Origin: Corynebacterium confusum
GTDB taxonomy: Bacteria > Actinomycetota > Actinomycetes > Mycobacteriales > Mycobacteriaceae
Length of the DNA: 64,000 bases
Direction of reading: 5' to 3'
Assembly (NCBI RefSeq): GCF_030408715.1
Contig: NZ_CP047202.1
Location: 1,080,294 to 1,144,293 of the forward strand
Below the pieces are notes generated by a model. That model saw only the letters and a program-made list of their open reading frames with translations, searched no databases and had not been told where the DNA came from. Position 1 is the stretch's first letter, and each line of letters opens with the position of its first letter. The position numbers were made by a program, and so were the translations under genes. Below are positions 1 to 10,682 of the stretch, piece by piece.

Positions 1-1
1 G

Positions 2-568
2 GCAGCTGCCTCCGCCAAGTGGTCAACCGGCCGGGACCTGGTTCGGGGCTTGGTGGCCCTGGGCCGACGTTCCCTCCTGCGGGGCGCGGAGTCCGAGGGG
101 AAGCTCGGCCAGGTGGAAGACGAGCTCTTCCGCCTGTCCCGCATCCTGGACCGCGAAGGCGAGCTGACCCAGCTGCTTTCCGACCGCACTGCCAAGTCCG
201 CCAGGAAGCGCGGGCTGTTGGCTAACGTGCTCTACGGCAAGGTCACGATGTTTACTGAGGCGCTCGCGCTGCAGGCCATCGGACGCCCGGAGCAGAACCC
301 GATCGACGACGTTGCCAATCTGGCGTCGCTGGCAGCCAAGCTGCAGGGGCGCGAGGTCGCACACGTGGTCAGCGCGGGTGAGTTGAACGAAGGCCAGCAG
401 GCAGTACTCGCTGAGAAGCTGGGCAAGATTTATGGTCGTGCGATGTCCATTCACTCTGAGGTTGACACCAGCCTCCTCGGTGGCATGACTATTCGCGTCG
501 GCGACGAGCTTATCGACGGTTCCACGGCGGGCAAGATTTCCCGCCTGCGGGCCTCGATGGCTAAGTAG
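2..568 (+). CDS. atpH: F1Fo ATP synthase delta subunit (5' truncated by window edge)
   Basis: Peripheral stalk subunit that joins the F1 catalytic head to the Fo membrane sector on the inner face of the membrane. The reading frame is open from base 2, so the true start lies outside the window; 188 residues are visible. The C-terminal part (LLGGMTIRVGDELIDGS, then a run ending RLRASMAK) is the conserved OSCP/delta C-terminal signature. Actinobacterial delta subunits are longer (about 270 aa, with a b-type N-terminal part), so roughly 80 residues are missing. It is followed 81 nt later by atpA, the normal order of the atp operon. Confidence 0.95.
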   Translation, partial: AAASAKWSTGRDLVRGLVALGRRSLLRGAESEGKLGQVEDELFRLSRILDREGELTQLLSDRTAKSARKRGLLANVLYGKVTMFTEALALQAIGRPEQNPIDDVANLASLAAKLQGREVAHVVSAGELNEGQQAVLAEKLGKIYGRAMSIHSEVDTSLLGGMTIRVGDELIDGSTAGKISRLRASMAK

Positions 569-649
569 AGTCGTTGACGGTCTCTACGTGAAGACTACGA
601 CACAAACTTTAAGTAATTGCTGGACGATACTACCGAGAGTAGGAAGAAC

Positions 650-2290
650 ATGGCGGAGCTGACGATCTCCTCCGATGAGATCCGTAGCGCGATTGCGAAC
701 TACACCTCGAGCTACTCCGCGGAGGCCTCCCGTGAGGAGGTCGGCGTGGTCATTTCGGCAGCTGACGGTATTGCACAGGTTTCTGGCCTGCCGTCTGTTA
801 TGGCGAATGAGCTGCTCGAGTTCCCTGGCGGCGTAATCGGCGTTGCACAGAACCTGGACACCAATTCCATCGGCGTTGTGGTGCTGGGTAATTTTGAGTC
901 CCTCAAGGAGGGCGACGAGGTTAAGCGAACTGGAGAGGTCCTCTCCATTCCCGTGGGCGAGGAATTCCTCGGCCGCGTTATCAACCCGCTGGGCCAGCCG
1001 ATCGACGGCATGGGCCCGATCGAGGGCGAAGAAGACCGCGCCCTCGAGCTGCAGGCACCGTCCGTGCTGCAGCGCCAGCCGGTCGAAGAGCCGATGCAGA
1101 CGGGTATCAAGGCTATCGACGCCATGACCCCGATCGGTCGCGGTCAGCGTCAGCTGATCATTGGTGACCGTAAGACCGGTAAGACCGCGGTCTGCATCGA
1201 CACCATCCTGAACCAGAAGGCCAACTGGGAATCTGGCGATAAGAACAAGCAGGTCCGTTGTATTTACGTGGCCATCGGTCAGAAGGGCTCCACCATCGCT
1301 GGTGTGCGCCAGACCCTGGCCGACCACGGTGCGCTGGACTACACCACCATCGTGGCTGCCCCTGCTTCGGATTCCGCCGGCTTCAAGTGGCTGGCACCGT
1401 TCTCCGGTGCCGCTCTGGGCCAGCACTGGATGTACCAGGGCAACCACGTCCTGGTTATCTACGATGACCTGACAAAGCAGGCCGAGGCCTACCGTGCCAT
1501 CTCCCTGCTGCTGCGCCGTCCGCCGGGACGCGAGGCATACCCGGGCGATGTGTTCTACCTGCACTCCCGCCTGCTGGAGCGTGCCGCTAAGCTCTCCGAC
1601 GACATGGGCGCTGGCTCGATGACCGCACTGCCGATCATCGAGACTAAGGCAAACGACGTGGGCGCGTTCATTCCGACCAACGTCATCTCCATTACCGACG
1701 GCCAGGTCTTCCTGGAGTCTGACCTGTTCAACCAAGGTGTGCGCCCGGCTATTAACGTCGGTGTCTCCGTCTCTCGTGTCGGTGGTGCCGCGCAGACCAA
1801 GGGTATGAAGAAGGTTGCCGGTAACCTCCGTCTGGACCTGGCTGCGTACCGTGATCTCGAGGCGTTCGCTGCGTTCGCTTCCGATCTCGACTCCGCCTCC
1901 AAGGCCCAGCTGGAGCGCGGCCAGCGCCTGGTTGAGCTGCTCAAGCAGAGCGAGTCCTCTCCGCAGCCGGTGGAATATCAGATGGTATCCATCTTCCTGG
2001 CGGACCAGGGCATCTTCGACGTCGTTCCCGTCGAAGATGTGCGTCGCTTCGAGACCGAGATCCACGAGTACCTGCAGGCCAACACCCCGCAGGTCTACGA
2101 GCAGATCGCCGGCGGCTTTCCGTTCACCGATGAGTCCAAGGACGCCTTGGTCTCCGCGGCTAAGGACTTCACCCCGACCTTCCGCACCACTGAGGGCCAC
2201 AACCTGGGCTCCGAGGCTCCGGTTGAACCGCTCGATGCCGACGAGGTTAAGAAGACCGAGCTCAACGTCTCCCGAAAGGCTTCCAAGTAG
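650..2290 (+). CDS. atpA: F1Fo ATP synthase alpha subunit
   Basis: 546-residue non-catalytic nucleotide-binding subunit of the F1 hexamer. Walker A GDRKTGKT lies near residues 172-179, the beta-barrel domain precedes it, and the alpha-subunit signature region ([14 protein letters not shown]) is near residue 365. The ATG at 650 is chosen because an AGGAAG ribosome binding site sits 5 nt upstream (AGGAAGAAC-ATG) and the protein then starts [11 protein letters not shown] as usual; an in-frame TTG-type start at 617 has no such support. It lies inside the atpH-A-G-D-C operon, 55 nt before atpG. Confidence 0.98.
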   Translation: MAELTISSDEIRSAIANYTSSYSAEASREEVGVVISAADGIAQVSGLPSVMANELLEFPGGVIGVAQNLDTNSIGVVVLGNFESLKEGDEVKRTGEVLSIPVGEEFLGRVINPLGQPIDGMGPIEGEEDRALELQAPSVLQRQPVEEPMQTGIKAIDAMTPIGRGQRQLIIGDRKTGKTAVCIDTILNQKANWESGDKNKQVRCIYVAIGQKGSTIAGVRQTLADHGALDYTTIVAAPASDSAGFKWLAPFSGAALGQHWMYQGNHVLVIYDDLTKQAEAYRAISLLLRRPPGREAYPGDVFYLHSRLLERAAKLSDDMGAGSMTALPIIETKANDVGAFIPTNVISITDGQVFLESDLFNQGVRPAINVGVSVSRVGGAAQTKGMKKVAGNLRLDLAAYRDLEAFAAFASDLDSASKAQLERGQRLVELLKQSESSPQPVEYQMVSIFLADQGIFDVVPVEDVRRFETEIHEYLQANTPQVYEQIAGGFPFTDESKDALVSAAKDFTPTFRTTEGHNLGSEAPVEPLDADEVKKTELNVSRKASK

Positions 2291-2345
2291 GCTCACGCTT
2301 ACGAGGACACAAAGTCGATTGATTAAGAAGGGAGGAAAGTAAACC

Positions 2346-3335
2346 ATGGCAACTCTTCGTGAATTGCGCGACCGTATCCGGTCCGTCAACTCCACTAAAA
2401 AGATCACCAAGGCTCAGGAGCTCATCGCTACCTCGCGCATTACCAAGGCGCAGGCCCGAGTGGAGGCATCCGTGCCCTACGCTCAGGAGCTCAACGCTGT
2501 GATGAACCGCCTGGCGGCCGCCAGCTCGCTGGATCACCCGATGCTGCGACAGCGCGAAAACGCCAAGGTCGCGGCCGTGCTGGTTATTTCTTCCGACCGC
2601 GGTATGTGCGGTGGCTACAACAATAACGTGTTTAAGAAGGCCGCCGAACTGGAAGCTCTCCTCAAGCAGGAGGGCTACGAGGTAGCCCGCTACGTCACTG
2701 GTAACAAGGGCGTCGGCTACTACCGGTTCCGTGAGGAAGAAGTGGTGGGCAGCTGGTCCGGCTTTTCCCAGGACCCGATGTGGGACGAGACGCACGACGT
2801 CCGCCACCACATCGTGGACGGGTTCATCGCTGGTTCCGAAGGCACCACCAAGGCTCGCAAGGGCCTGCACTCCGAGGGCGAGGGCCAGCCGGTCCGCGGC
2901 TTCGACCAGGTGCACGTCGTCTACACAGAGTTCGAGTCCATGCTGACTCAGACCGCTCGCGCGCAGCAGCTGCTGCCCATCGAGCCGGTCATTGATACGG
3001 TGGACCTCAACCAGGGTGAGTCGGCGCTCTCCGATAGCGGAAACACTGAGGAACTGGGCTCGGACTTCGATTTCGAACCGGACGCGGACAGCCTGCTGGA
3101 AGCCCTGCTTCCGCAGTACGTCTCGCGCACCTTGTTCGCGATGTTCTTGGAGGCTTCCGCTTCCGAGTCCGCGGCTCGTCGTACCGCCATGAAGTCTGCG
3201 ACTGACAACGCGACGGACCTGGTCAAGGACCTGTCCCGCGTGGCCAACCAGGCCCGTCAGGCGCAGATTACCCAGGAAATTACAGAGATCGTCGGTGGCG
3301 CTGGCGCGCTCGCCGAAAGCGCAGAAAGTGACTAG
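2346..3335 (+). CDS. atpG: F1Fo ATP synthase gamma subunit
   Basis: 329-residue central rotor shaft that couples proton flow to catalysis. The N-terminal helix (MATLRELRDRIRSVNSTKKITKA) and the C-terminal helix (ATDLVKDLSRVANQARQAQITQEI) are the paired coiled-coil segments that enter the alpha3beta3 head. Two polar insertions are visible: a Gly/Glu-rich loop around residues 175-185 (HSEGEGQPVRG) and an acidic stretch around residues 225-250 (NTEELGSDFDFEPDADS); gamma subunits of actinobacteria are known to carry an extra loop. A strong GGGAGG ribosome binding site precedes the ATG. Only 3 nt separate it from atpD. Confidence 0.97.
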   Translation: MATLRELRDRIRSVNSTKKITKAQELIATSRITKAQARVEASVPYAQELNAVMNRLAAASSLDHPMLRQRENAKVAAVLVISSDRGMCGGYNNNVFKKAAELEALLKQEGYEVARYVTGNKGVGYYRFREEEVVGSWSGFSQDPMWDETHDVRHHIVDGFIAGSEGTTKARKGLHSEGEGQPVRGFDQVHVVYTEFESMLTQTARAQQLLPIEPVIDTVDLNQGESALSDSGNTEELGSDFDFEPDADSLLEALLPQYVSRTLFAMFLEASASESAARRTAMKSATDNATDLVKDLSRVANQARQAQITQEITEIVGGAGALAESAESD

Positions 3336-4784
<1,449 letters not shown>

Positions 4785-4794
4785 GGAGTGGCAC

Positions 4795-5166
4795 ATGGCT
4801 GACATCACCGTAGAACTCGTTTCCCCGGAGCGGTTGCTGTGGACCGGTAAGGCAAGCATCCTGACCGCGGAAACGACCGAGGGTGAGATCGGCGTGCTTC
4901 CGGGCCACGAGGCTATGATCGGCCAGCTGGTCGAGAACGGCGTCGTGACCTTCCGCCCTGTGGACGGCGAGCGTCGCTTCGCCGCCGTCCAGGGTGGTTT
5001 CCTGTCGGTGACTGATGAAAAGGTGACCGTCCTGGCTGACTGGGCCGTCTGGGCTGACGAGATCGATAGCTCGCAGGCTCAGGAAGATGCCAAGTCTGAC
5101 GACCAGATCGTACAGTCCCGCGGTGAGGCCGGGCTGCGTGCCCTGCGCCGCTCGCAGGAAAAGTAG
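4795..5166 (+). CDS. atpC: F1Fo ATP synthase epsilon subunit
   Basis: 123-residue rotor subunit that contacts gamma and the c-ring and inhibits ATP hydrolysis. The N-terminal beta-sandwich is clear ([19 protein letters not shown], then [13 protein letters not shown]). The C-terminal helical hairpin is short, as in mycobacteria. Ribosome binding site GGGAG 6 nt before the ATG. Last gene of the atp operon; a strong intrinsic terminator follows. Confidence 0.96.
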   Translation: MADITVELVSPERLLWTGKASILTAETTEGEIGVLPGHEAMIGQLVENGVVTFRPVDGERRFAAVQGGFLSVTDEKVTVLADWAVWADEIDSSQAQEDAKSDDQIVQSRGEAGLRALRRSQEK

Positions 5167-5230
5167 CGTGCTCTAGAGGCACGTAAGGGGCAGCAACTGC
5201 CGCCTTTCTACTCTCGTCATTTAAGGCTTT

Positions 5231-5286
5231 GCGCCTGTAAGTGTTCCTCTACAAAAGGAACTGCTTACAGGCGCTTTGTCGTTTTT
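5231..5286 (+). terminator. Intrinsic terminator of the atp operon
   Basis: An 11-bp perfect stem GCGCCTGTAAG (5231-5241) pairs with CTTACAGGCGC (5264-5274); inner bases TTCCT and AGGAA extend it. A T-rich tract (TTTGTCGTTTTT) follows. Confidence 0.92.
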
Positions 5287-5389
5287 ATGCGGCCTTTTGT
5301 ATTAGCACTTTCTGCGGGATACCGACTAGACTCGGAGCATCACTTGTGGCACCCACGCCAAACACGCTTTGCAGGGAAGGTGAGAGGTT

Positions 5390-5908
5390 ATGAGCTCGAC
5401 CGTGGTTACTGTTGTCCTCTGGGTCGTGGTCGCCCTCGTGGTCTGCGTCGTTTTCCTGGCCGCGGTCCGCTTCTTCACGTTGCGCTCCAAGGGAACGCCG
5501 ATGTTGATGCGTTCTGTCCCTGCTAAAGACACCCGAGGTTGGCGCCATGGTGTCATTTCCTACGCCGGGGAGTTTGTGGAGTACTACGAGCTGCGCTCTG
5601 TCTCTCCCAGCTGTGACCGCCGTTTTAACCGCCGCGACATCGAAATCTTGGGCACCCGCGCCCTGGACGATGAAGAGGCGGTTTTTATTTCTTCCGGCAT
5701 GAAGGCCGTCCACATAATCGTGCGCAACCAGCAGTACGAATTGGCTCTTGCCCCGCACGCGCACATGGCGTTTTCCGCCTGGGTCGAAGCCGCGCCCTCC
5801 CAGCGGCAGGAAAGCCGCGATTTCCGCCAGATGCGCAAGAAGATGGAACGCCCGATGCGCACGAACCTACCGCACGACATCGCCAGCTGGCAGTCCTACT
5901 ACGAATAA
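5390..5908 (+). CDS. DUF2550 family membrane protein
   Basis: 172-residue protein with one N-terminal membrane helix (residues about 4-27, [20 protein letters not shown]) followed by a basic linker and a soluble cytoplasmic domain. Recognised as the DUF2550 protein that sits directly after the ATP synthase operon in mycobacteria and corynebacteria (Rv1312 position). Function unknown; the conserved location suggests a link to the membrane or to ATP synthase, but the sequence does not prove it. A -10-like TAGACT lies at 5327-5332, and GGAAGGTGAGAGG precedes the ATG. Confidence 0.85.
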   Translation: MSSTVVTVVLWVVVALVVCVVFLAAVRFFTLRSKGTPMLMRSVPAKDTRGWRHGVISYAGEFVEYYELRSVSPSCDRRFNRRDIEILGTRALDDEEAVFISSGMKAVHIIVRNQQYELALAPHAHMAFSAWVEAAPSQRQESRDFRQMRKKMERPMRTNLPHDIASWQSYYE

Positions 5909-5927
5909 TCGCCTAAGTTTTCCAACC

Positions 5928-5952
5928 CCGCCCGCTGTTACGGGCGGTTTTA
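5928..5952 (+). terminator. Intrinsic terminator after the DUF2550 gene
   Basis: CCGCCCG (5928-5934) and CGGGCGG (5941-5947) form a 7-bp GC stem with a 6-nt loop, followed by TTTTA. Confidence 0.85.
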
Positions 5953-6020
5953 CGTATCTCGGGGGCTTCCGGCCTGCCTTGTGTGTGGTGGTGCGGCGCC
6001 AAGGCGATAGGGTGGTAGCC

Positions 6021-6713
6021 ATGCGTTTAGTAATCGCCTCCTGCAGCGTCGACTACGTCGGTCGCGTCGATGCCCACCTCCCGCTGGCAGACCGCCTGTT
6101 GTTGCTCAAGGCGGACGGCTCGGTCTCGATCCACGCCGACGACCGCGCCTTCAAACCCCTGAACTGGATGACCCCACCGTGCACGGTGACGGAATCGGCC
6201 ATCGAGGACATCGACGGCGAGCCGACGGGGGACACCCTCTGGCTGGTGGAAAACCCCAAGGGGGAGCAGCTGCGCATCACCATCGCGAAGGTGCACCAGG
6301 ACATCGAGGTCGAGCTGGGTGAGGATCCGGGTCTGGTCAAAGACGGCGTGGAGGCCCATCTGCAGGAGCTGCTCGCAGAACACATCACGACGCTGGGGGA
6401 GGGCTACAGCCTCATCCGCCGCGAATACCCGACCGCCATCGGCCCGGTCGACATCATGGCGCTCGATAACAACCGGGAGCACGTGGCGGTCGAGGTCAAG
6501 CGCCGCGGCGGCATCGACGGCGTGGAGCAGCTGACCCGCTACCTGGACCTGCTCAACCGCGACGACCTGCTGGCCCCGGTCCACGGCGTTTTCGCCGCCC
6601 AGGAGATCAAGCCCCAGGCCCGCACTCTGGCCGAGGACCGCGGCATCCGCTGCGTCATCCTGGACTACCAGGACCTGCGCGGCATCGAGTCGAACGAGCT
6701 GCGGCTGTTCTAA
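6021..6713 (+). CDS. nucS: Mismatch-specific endonuclease NucS/EndoMS
   Basis: 230-residue nuclease that cuts both strands at mismatches and provides the non-canonical mismatch repair of actinobacteria, which lack MutS/MutL. The N-terminal dimerisation domain begins [15 protein letters not shown]; the C-terminal RecB-like PD-(D/E)XK nuclease domain shows the conserved D in VDIMALDN and the EVK motif in [11 protein letters not shown], followed by the helix [12 protein letters not shown]. The start at 6021 is set by a -10 hexamer TAGGGT (6008-6013) exactly 7 nt upstream, typical of leaderless mRNA. A longer reading frame upstream overlaps the DUF2550 gene and is not used. Confidence 0.95.
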   Translation: MRLVIASCSVDYVGRVDAHLPLADRLLLLKADGSVSIHADDRAFKPLNWMTPPCTVTESAIEDIDGEPTGDTLWLVENPKGEQLRITIAKVHQDIEVELGEDPGLVKDGVEAHLQELLAEHITTLGEGYSLIRREYPTAIGPVDIMALDNNREHVAVEVKRRGGIDGVEQLTRYLDLLNRDDLLAPVHGVFAAQEIKPQARTLAEDRGIRCVILDYQDLRGIESNELRLF

Positions 6714-6761
6714 CGCGCGCAAACTATGTGCGCGAGCGATAAGTCTCGAAGGAGGTAAGAC

Positions 6762-7046
6762 GTGCCGCGACGAAACCGGCGCCAGCGCTCGGCCCCGCGG
6801 AAGCTGCCCGCCGACGGCGCTGGCTTCTACGGCGCCCAGGTCCAAGAGGGTCCACGCTGGAGCTTTGGCCAGCCCTACGTCGTGCGCCAGATTGGCGCGG
6901 CGCGCGCAGTCAAGACCTACGTGTGCCCGGGCTGCAACCAGAGCATCTTCCCCGGGGTCGCCCACGTGGTGGCGTGGCCAAAGGACGCCGGCGGCCAGGC
7001 CGATGACAGACGACACTGGCACCGCGGGTGCTGGGACCGCCGTTAG
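6762..7046 (+). CDS. Small basic protein with zinc-ligand pattern
   Basis: 94 residues with a GTG start and an excellent ribosome binding site (GGAGGTAAG). The basic N-terminus (PRRNRRQRSAPRK) is followed by a conserved-looking core with a CxxC pair (CPGCNQ), two downstream histidines and a final HRGCW, a C-x2-C...H...H-x2-C arrangement that could bind zinc and recalls degenerate HNH/zinc-ribbon folds. A homologous small gene follows nucS in related corynebacteria; some databases call it an ATP/GTP-binding protein, which nothing visible here supports. Partners unknown; its position 48 nt after nucS suggests co-transcription. Confidence 0.75.
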   Translation: MPRRNRRQRSAPRKLPADGAGFYGAQVQEGPRWSFGQPYVVRQIGAARAVKTYVCPGCNQSIFPGVAHVVAWPKDAGGQADDRRHWHRGCWDRR

Positions 7047-7085
7047 CGGCCCACTGTAAAGCTTCCGACGAGTAGGATGGCGGGC

Positions 7086-7391
7086 ATGATTGTTGCCTTT
7101 TCCGTAGCCCCCGCAGTTGTTGATACCCCGGACGCCGAAATGGCCGACGCCGTCACGGAGGCCGTGCGCGTGGTACGCGAATCCGGCCTGCCGAACGAGA
7201 CCAACGCGATGTTCACGCTCATCGAGGGCGAGTGGGACGAGGTCTTCGACGTCATCAAGCGCGCTACCGATGCCGTCCGCGCCGTCTCCCCGCGCACCTC
7301 GCTGGTCATCAAGGCGGACATCCGCGAAGGACACACCGGCCAGCTGACCCAGAAGGTCGAGTCCGTCCACCGCCGCCTGAACCAGAACTAG
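7086..7391 (+). CDS. MTH1187/YkoF-type thiamine-binding-like protein
   Basis: 101-residue single-domain ferredoxin-like protein beginning MIVAFSVAP, followed by TPDAEMADAVTEAVRVVRESG and EGEWDEVFDVIKRATDAV, the pattern of the MTH1187 family (UPF0045), whose members bind thiamine or its pyrimidine. The start at 7086 is preferred over the in-frame ATG at 7077 because TAGGAT (7073-7078) lies exactly 7 nt upstream, giving a leaderless message, and because the family starts at MxVxFSV. Ligand specificity cannot be told from sequence alone. Confidence 0.85.
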   Translation: MIVAFSVAPAVVDTPDAEMADAVTEAVRVVRESGLPNETNAMFTLIEGEWDEVFDVIKRATDAVRAVSPRTSLVIKADIREGHTGQLTQKVESVHRRLNQN

Positions 7392-7420
7392 CAGCCGAAA
7401 TTAGCCAAGAAAGGACTAGT

Positions 7421-8404
7421 ATGACGAACCCCCGTGGCCCGCAGGTGGCTGGCGCCCTGGACCTGGGCGAGGTCAAGGCCCGCGCCGAGGCGCGCGCCCA
7501 GGCCGAAAAGCAAGCTGCGCAGACGCCGGGGCAGGGCGCAGCGCCGAGCGGTGCGGGCGCCGGCCTGAGCGCCTTCTTCGAGGTGACCGAGGCCAACTTC
7601 GAGGCCGAGCTGGTACGCCGCTCCCTGGAGGTGCCGGTCGTGGCCCTTATCGGCACCGCGCGCTCCACGCAGTCGGAGGAACTCAAGTCCAACCTGCGCC
7701 AGCTGGCCGAGCGCGGCGGATTCAAGTTCCTGGTGGGCTATATCGATGCCGACCAGCACCCGCAGATCGCGCAGGTCTTCGGCGTGCGCAACCTGCCGAC
7801 GACTATCGCACTCGGCGCGGGCCAGCCGCTGACCAACTTCGAGGGTGCCCAGCCGATGGAGGCCCTCGAGCAGTGGGTGGACGCCCTGGTCCAGCAGGTC
7901 TCCCCGCAGCTTCAAGGCCCCGGCCCCGACCTGCAGGCCGCCCAGGACGGCCAGACGCCCGTGGGCGAGGAGGAGGCCGCCCCGGCCGAGGATTCCCGTC
8001 TGACCGCGGCGGAGGAGCAACTCAACAACGGCGACTTCGACGGCGCGATCGCCACCTACGAGGCCATCCTGGCCGAGGAGCCAGGCAACCAGGAGATCAA
8101 GCAGGCGCGGGATACCACGCTGCTGCTCAAGCGCCTGTCGGCGGCCGGCCAGGGAGTCGACCACATCAGCCAGGCCGACGCGCACCCGGACGATATCGAC
8201 GCCCAGCTCAACGCCGCCGACGCGGACGTCGTCGCGGGCCGCCCGGAGGCCGCCTTCGAGCGGCTTATCGCGGGGATGCGGCGAACCGCCGGCGGCGACA
8301 AGGACCGCCTCAAGGAGCGCCTCCTGGAGCTCTTCGGGCTCTTCGACGCCGCCGATCCGCGCGTGCTGTCCGCCCGCACCCAGCTGGCCAGCGCCCTGTA
8401 CTAG
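7421..8404 (+). CDS. YbbN/CnoX-like thioredoxin-TPR co-chaperone
   Basis: 327 residues. Residues about 45-160 form a thioredoxin fold (FFEVTEANFEAELV ... FLVGYIDADQHPQIAQVFGVRNLPTTIAL), where the cis-proline is present. The redox site is replaced: the position of CxxC reads STQS, so no disulfide chemistry is expected. The C-terminal half is TPR-like (DSRLTAAEEQLNNGDFDGAIATYEAIL, then the family's DIDAQLNAADADVVAGRPEAAF and LFDAADPRVLSARTQLASALY). The YbbN/CnoX family acts as a holdase-type co-chaperone with GroEL/DnaK. Same place as Rv1324 of M. tuberculosis, just upstream of convergent glgB. Confidence 0.88.
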   Translation: MTNPRGPQVAGALDLGEVKARAEARAQAEKQAAQTPGQGAAPSGAGAGLSAFFEVTEANFEAELVRRSLEVPVVALIGTARSTQSEELKSNLRQLAERGGFKFLVGYIDADQHPQIAQVFGVRNLPTTIALGAGQPLTNFEGAQPMEALEQWVDALVQQVSPQLQGPGPDLQAAQDGQTPVGEEEAAPAEDSRLTAAEEQLNNGDFDGAIATYEAILAEEPGNQEIKQARDTTLLLKRLSAAGQGVDHISQADAHPDDIDAQLNAADADVVAGRPEAAFERLIAGMRRTAGGDKDRLKERLLELFGLFDAADPRVLSARTQLASALY

Positions 8405-8407
8405 CCC

Positions 8408-8435
8408 ACCCTCACCCGGGCCCCGGGGTGAGGGT
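8408..8435. terminator. Shared terminator between ybbN-like gene and glgB
   Basis: ACCCTCACCC (8408-8417) pairs with GGGTGAGGGT (8426-8435) around a GC-rich loop. It lies between two convergent genes and contains the only non-coding space there. No long T tract on either side, so it may act as a bidirectional hairpin. Confidence 0.7.
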
Positions 8436-8441
8436 CCGAGT

Positions 8442-10607
8442 TTAAGAGTCGGTGCCGCGGTAGAGGTACCACTGCACCGAATTGGCCGGCAGCAGCAGGC
8501 GCAGGAAATTGTTGCCGTCGCGGCTGAGCGTCCCCACGTGGCGCGGCAGGTCGTTGGCGGCGCCGGCGTAGACGCCGTCGTCGGTGTTGAGCACCATCTC
8601 CCAGGCGCCGGCGTGCGGCACCCACAGCTCGTAGTCGGGGTGGGAGCTGCCCGCGAGGTTGACCACCGCGAGCAGGGTCTGGCCCTGGCGCGAGTAGCGC
8701 AGGTAGCCGAGCACGTTGTGGGCGGCGTCGTCGCCGGCGACCCACTGGAAGCCGGCCGGATTGAAGTCCTGGTCCCACAGCGCTGGGGTGTCGCGGTAAA
8801 TCGCGCCGATATCGCGGGCCAGGCGCTTAATGCCCTGGTGGTATTCGTGCCCCCAGCCTTCCAGGTTGGCCCAGTCCACGGAGGAACCCTCCGACCACTC
8901 GGTGACCTGGCCGAATTCGTCGCCCATGAACAAAAGGTTCTTGCCCGGGTGCGAGTACATGTAGCCAAAGAGCGTGCGCACCCCAGCGGCCTTGTTCCAG
9001 TCGTCGCCAGGCATCCGCGTCCACAACGTGCCCTTGCCGTGGACGACCTCGTCGTGGCTAAACGGCAGGACGTAGCGCTCGGAATAGGCATAGACCATCG
9101 AGAAGGTGATCTCGTGATGGTGGTGGCTGCGGTAGATGGGATCGCGGCCGAAGTATTCCAGGGTGTCGTTCATCCAGCCCATGTTCCACTTCAGGTCGAA
9201 GCCCAAGCCGCCGTGTTCGGTGGGGGCGGTCACGCCGGGCCAGGAGGTGGATTCCTCCGCGATGGTCAGGATGCCGGGGCTGACCCGGTGGACGGTAGCG
9301 TTGGTTTCCTGCAGGAGGCGGACGGCCTCCAGATTCTCCCGGCCGCCGTGCACGTTCGGCAGCCAGTCGTCGCGGGAATAGTCCAGGTAGAGCATGGAGG
9401 CCACCGCGTCGACGCGCAGGCCGTCGACGTGGAATTCCTCGGCCCAGTACAGGGCGTTGGCTACCAGGAAGTTGCGGACCTCGTTGCGGCCGAAGTCGAA
9501 AACGTAGGTGCCCCAGTCCGCTTGCTCGCCGCGGCGCGGGTCGGGGTGCTCGTAGCAGGGGCGGCCATCGAAGCGCCCGAGGGAGAATTCGTCTTTGGGG
9601 AAGTGGGCCGGCACCCAGTCGATGATGACGCCGATGCCGGCGCGGTGGCAGGCATCGATAAGCGCGCGCAGCTCGTCCGGGCTGCCCCAGCGCGCTGATG
9701 GGGCGTAGTAGCCGGAGACCTGGTAGCCCCAGGAGCCGCCGAAGGGGTGCTCGGCCACCGGCAGGAACTCGACGTGGGTGTAGTTGTGCTCCAGCAGGTA
9801 GTCGATGAGCTCGGCCTGCAGGGTCGCGTAGTTGGAGCCGATCTTCCACGAGCCGACGTGGACCTCGTAGATATTCATCGGCCGGTCGAGGTTGCCGTCG
9901 CGGGCGGCCAGCCATTCGGCGTCAGTCCAGTTGAAGCTGGTGCTGGCGACGACGCTGGCGGTCTCCGGCGGGGCGAGCGTGGCCTTGGCCAGCGGATCGG
10001 CCTTGTCGATGCGCCCGTTCTCCCGGGACTGGATGGCGAATTTATAGCGCTCGCCCGCGCCCACGCCGGGGATGAAGACCTCCCACACGCCGGTAGCGCC
10101 CAGGCTGCGCATGGGGTACTGGGTGGGGTTCCAGCCGCAGAAATCGCCCACGACGGCCACGCCCAGCGCATTCGGCGCCCACACGGCGAAGGCCGTGCCG
10201 GTGACGGCGCCGAGCGGCGTGTCGTATTCCTTCAGGTTGGCGCCTAAGACCTCCCAGAGGCGCTCGTGGCGTCCTTCGGCCACCAGGTGCTGATCCAGCG
10301 TGCCCAGCGTGGGCAGGAAGGTATAGCCATCGGCCACGGTGCGGTTCGCGCCGCCGGGGTAGTTCACCCGCAGGCGGTAGTCCTGCTGTTCGGGCATTAT
10401 GGCCTCGAAGATGTCGTGGCCGACCGCGCGCATGGGCGTGGCCCCGGCCGTGGTCAGCAGCTCGACCGTCTCGGCGCCGGGCTGGCGGGTGCGCACCGTC
10501 CCGTCGTGCCAGCCGTAGAAGCCATGCGGGTCGTGGTGCTGGCAGTGGTCCAGCCGGCTAAGGTCTTCGGCGGCGATGGTGGGCTCGAAATCTGGGCTGG
10601 TATCCAT
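8442..10607 (-). CDS. glgB: 1,4-alpha-glucan branching enzyme
   Basis: 721-residue GH13 enzyme that cuts alpha-1,4 glucan and rejoins the piece by an alpha-1,6 bond. The order is an N-terminal GlgB-specific module (GFYGWHDGTVRTRQPGAETVELL), a CBM48 domain (GTAFAVWAPNALGVAVVGDFCGWN), the (beta/alpha)8 barrel with nucleophile Asp in VDGLRVDAVASMLYLDYSR and acid Glu in LTIAEESTSWPGV, then a beta-sandwich end. A -10 TACAGT sits 7 nt before the ATG (minus strand, 10615-10620), so the message is probably leaderless. It lies 75 nt downstream of glgE; together they make branched alpha-glucan from maltose-1-phosphate. Confidence 0.97.
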   Translation of the reverse strand: MDTSPDFEPTIAAEDLSRLDHCQHHDPHGFYGWHDGTVRTRQPGAETVELLTTAGATPMRAVGHDIFEAIMPEQQDYRLRVNYPGGANRTVADGYTFLPTLGTLDQHLVAEGRHERLWEVLGANLKEYDTPLGAVTGTAFAVWAPNALGVAVVGDFCGWNPTQYPMRSLGATGVWEVFIPGVGAGERYKFAIQSRENGRIDKADPLAKATLAPPETASVVASTSFNWTDAEWLAARDGNLDRPMNIYEVHVGSWKIGSNYATLQAELIDYLLEHNYTHVEFLPVAEHPFGGSWGYQVSGYYAPSARWGSPDELRALIDACHRAGIGVIIDWVPAHFPKDEFSLGRFDGRPCYEHPDPRRGEQADWGTYVFDFGRNEVRNFLVANALYWAEEFHVDGLRVDAVASMLYLDYSRDDWLPNVHGGRENLEAVRLLQETNATVHRVSPGILTIAEESTSWPGVTAPTEHGGLGFDLKWNMGWMNDTLEYFGRDPIYRSHHHHEITFSMVYAYSERYVLPFSHDEVVHGKGTLWTRMPGDDWNKAAGVRTLFGYMYSHPGKNLLFMGDEFGQVTEWSEGSSVDWANLEGWGHEYHQGIKRLARDIGAIYRDTPALWDQDFNPAGFQWVAGDDAAHNVLGYLRYSRQGQTLLAVVNLAGSSHPDYELWVPHAGAWEMVLNTDDGVYAGAANDLPRHVGTLSRDGNNFLRLLLPANSVQWYLYRGTDS

Positions 10608-10682
10608 GGCTATGACTGTACGTCAGTTCCTTCAGCTTCGGAGGGTGAATGCGCCCCGGCGCAGGGGCTAAGGACCTGGGGC

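Noticed and set aside
584..2410. 608-codon open frame antisense to atpA
   Set aside because: Atypical composition, no homologous pattern, and it mirrors the strongly biased third codon positions of atpA.
7388..9091. 567-codon frame antisense to the ybbN-like gene and across the 3' part of glgB
   Set aside because: Low-complexity translation that crosses the boundary of two well-supported convergent genes.
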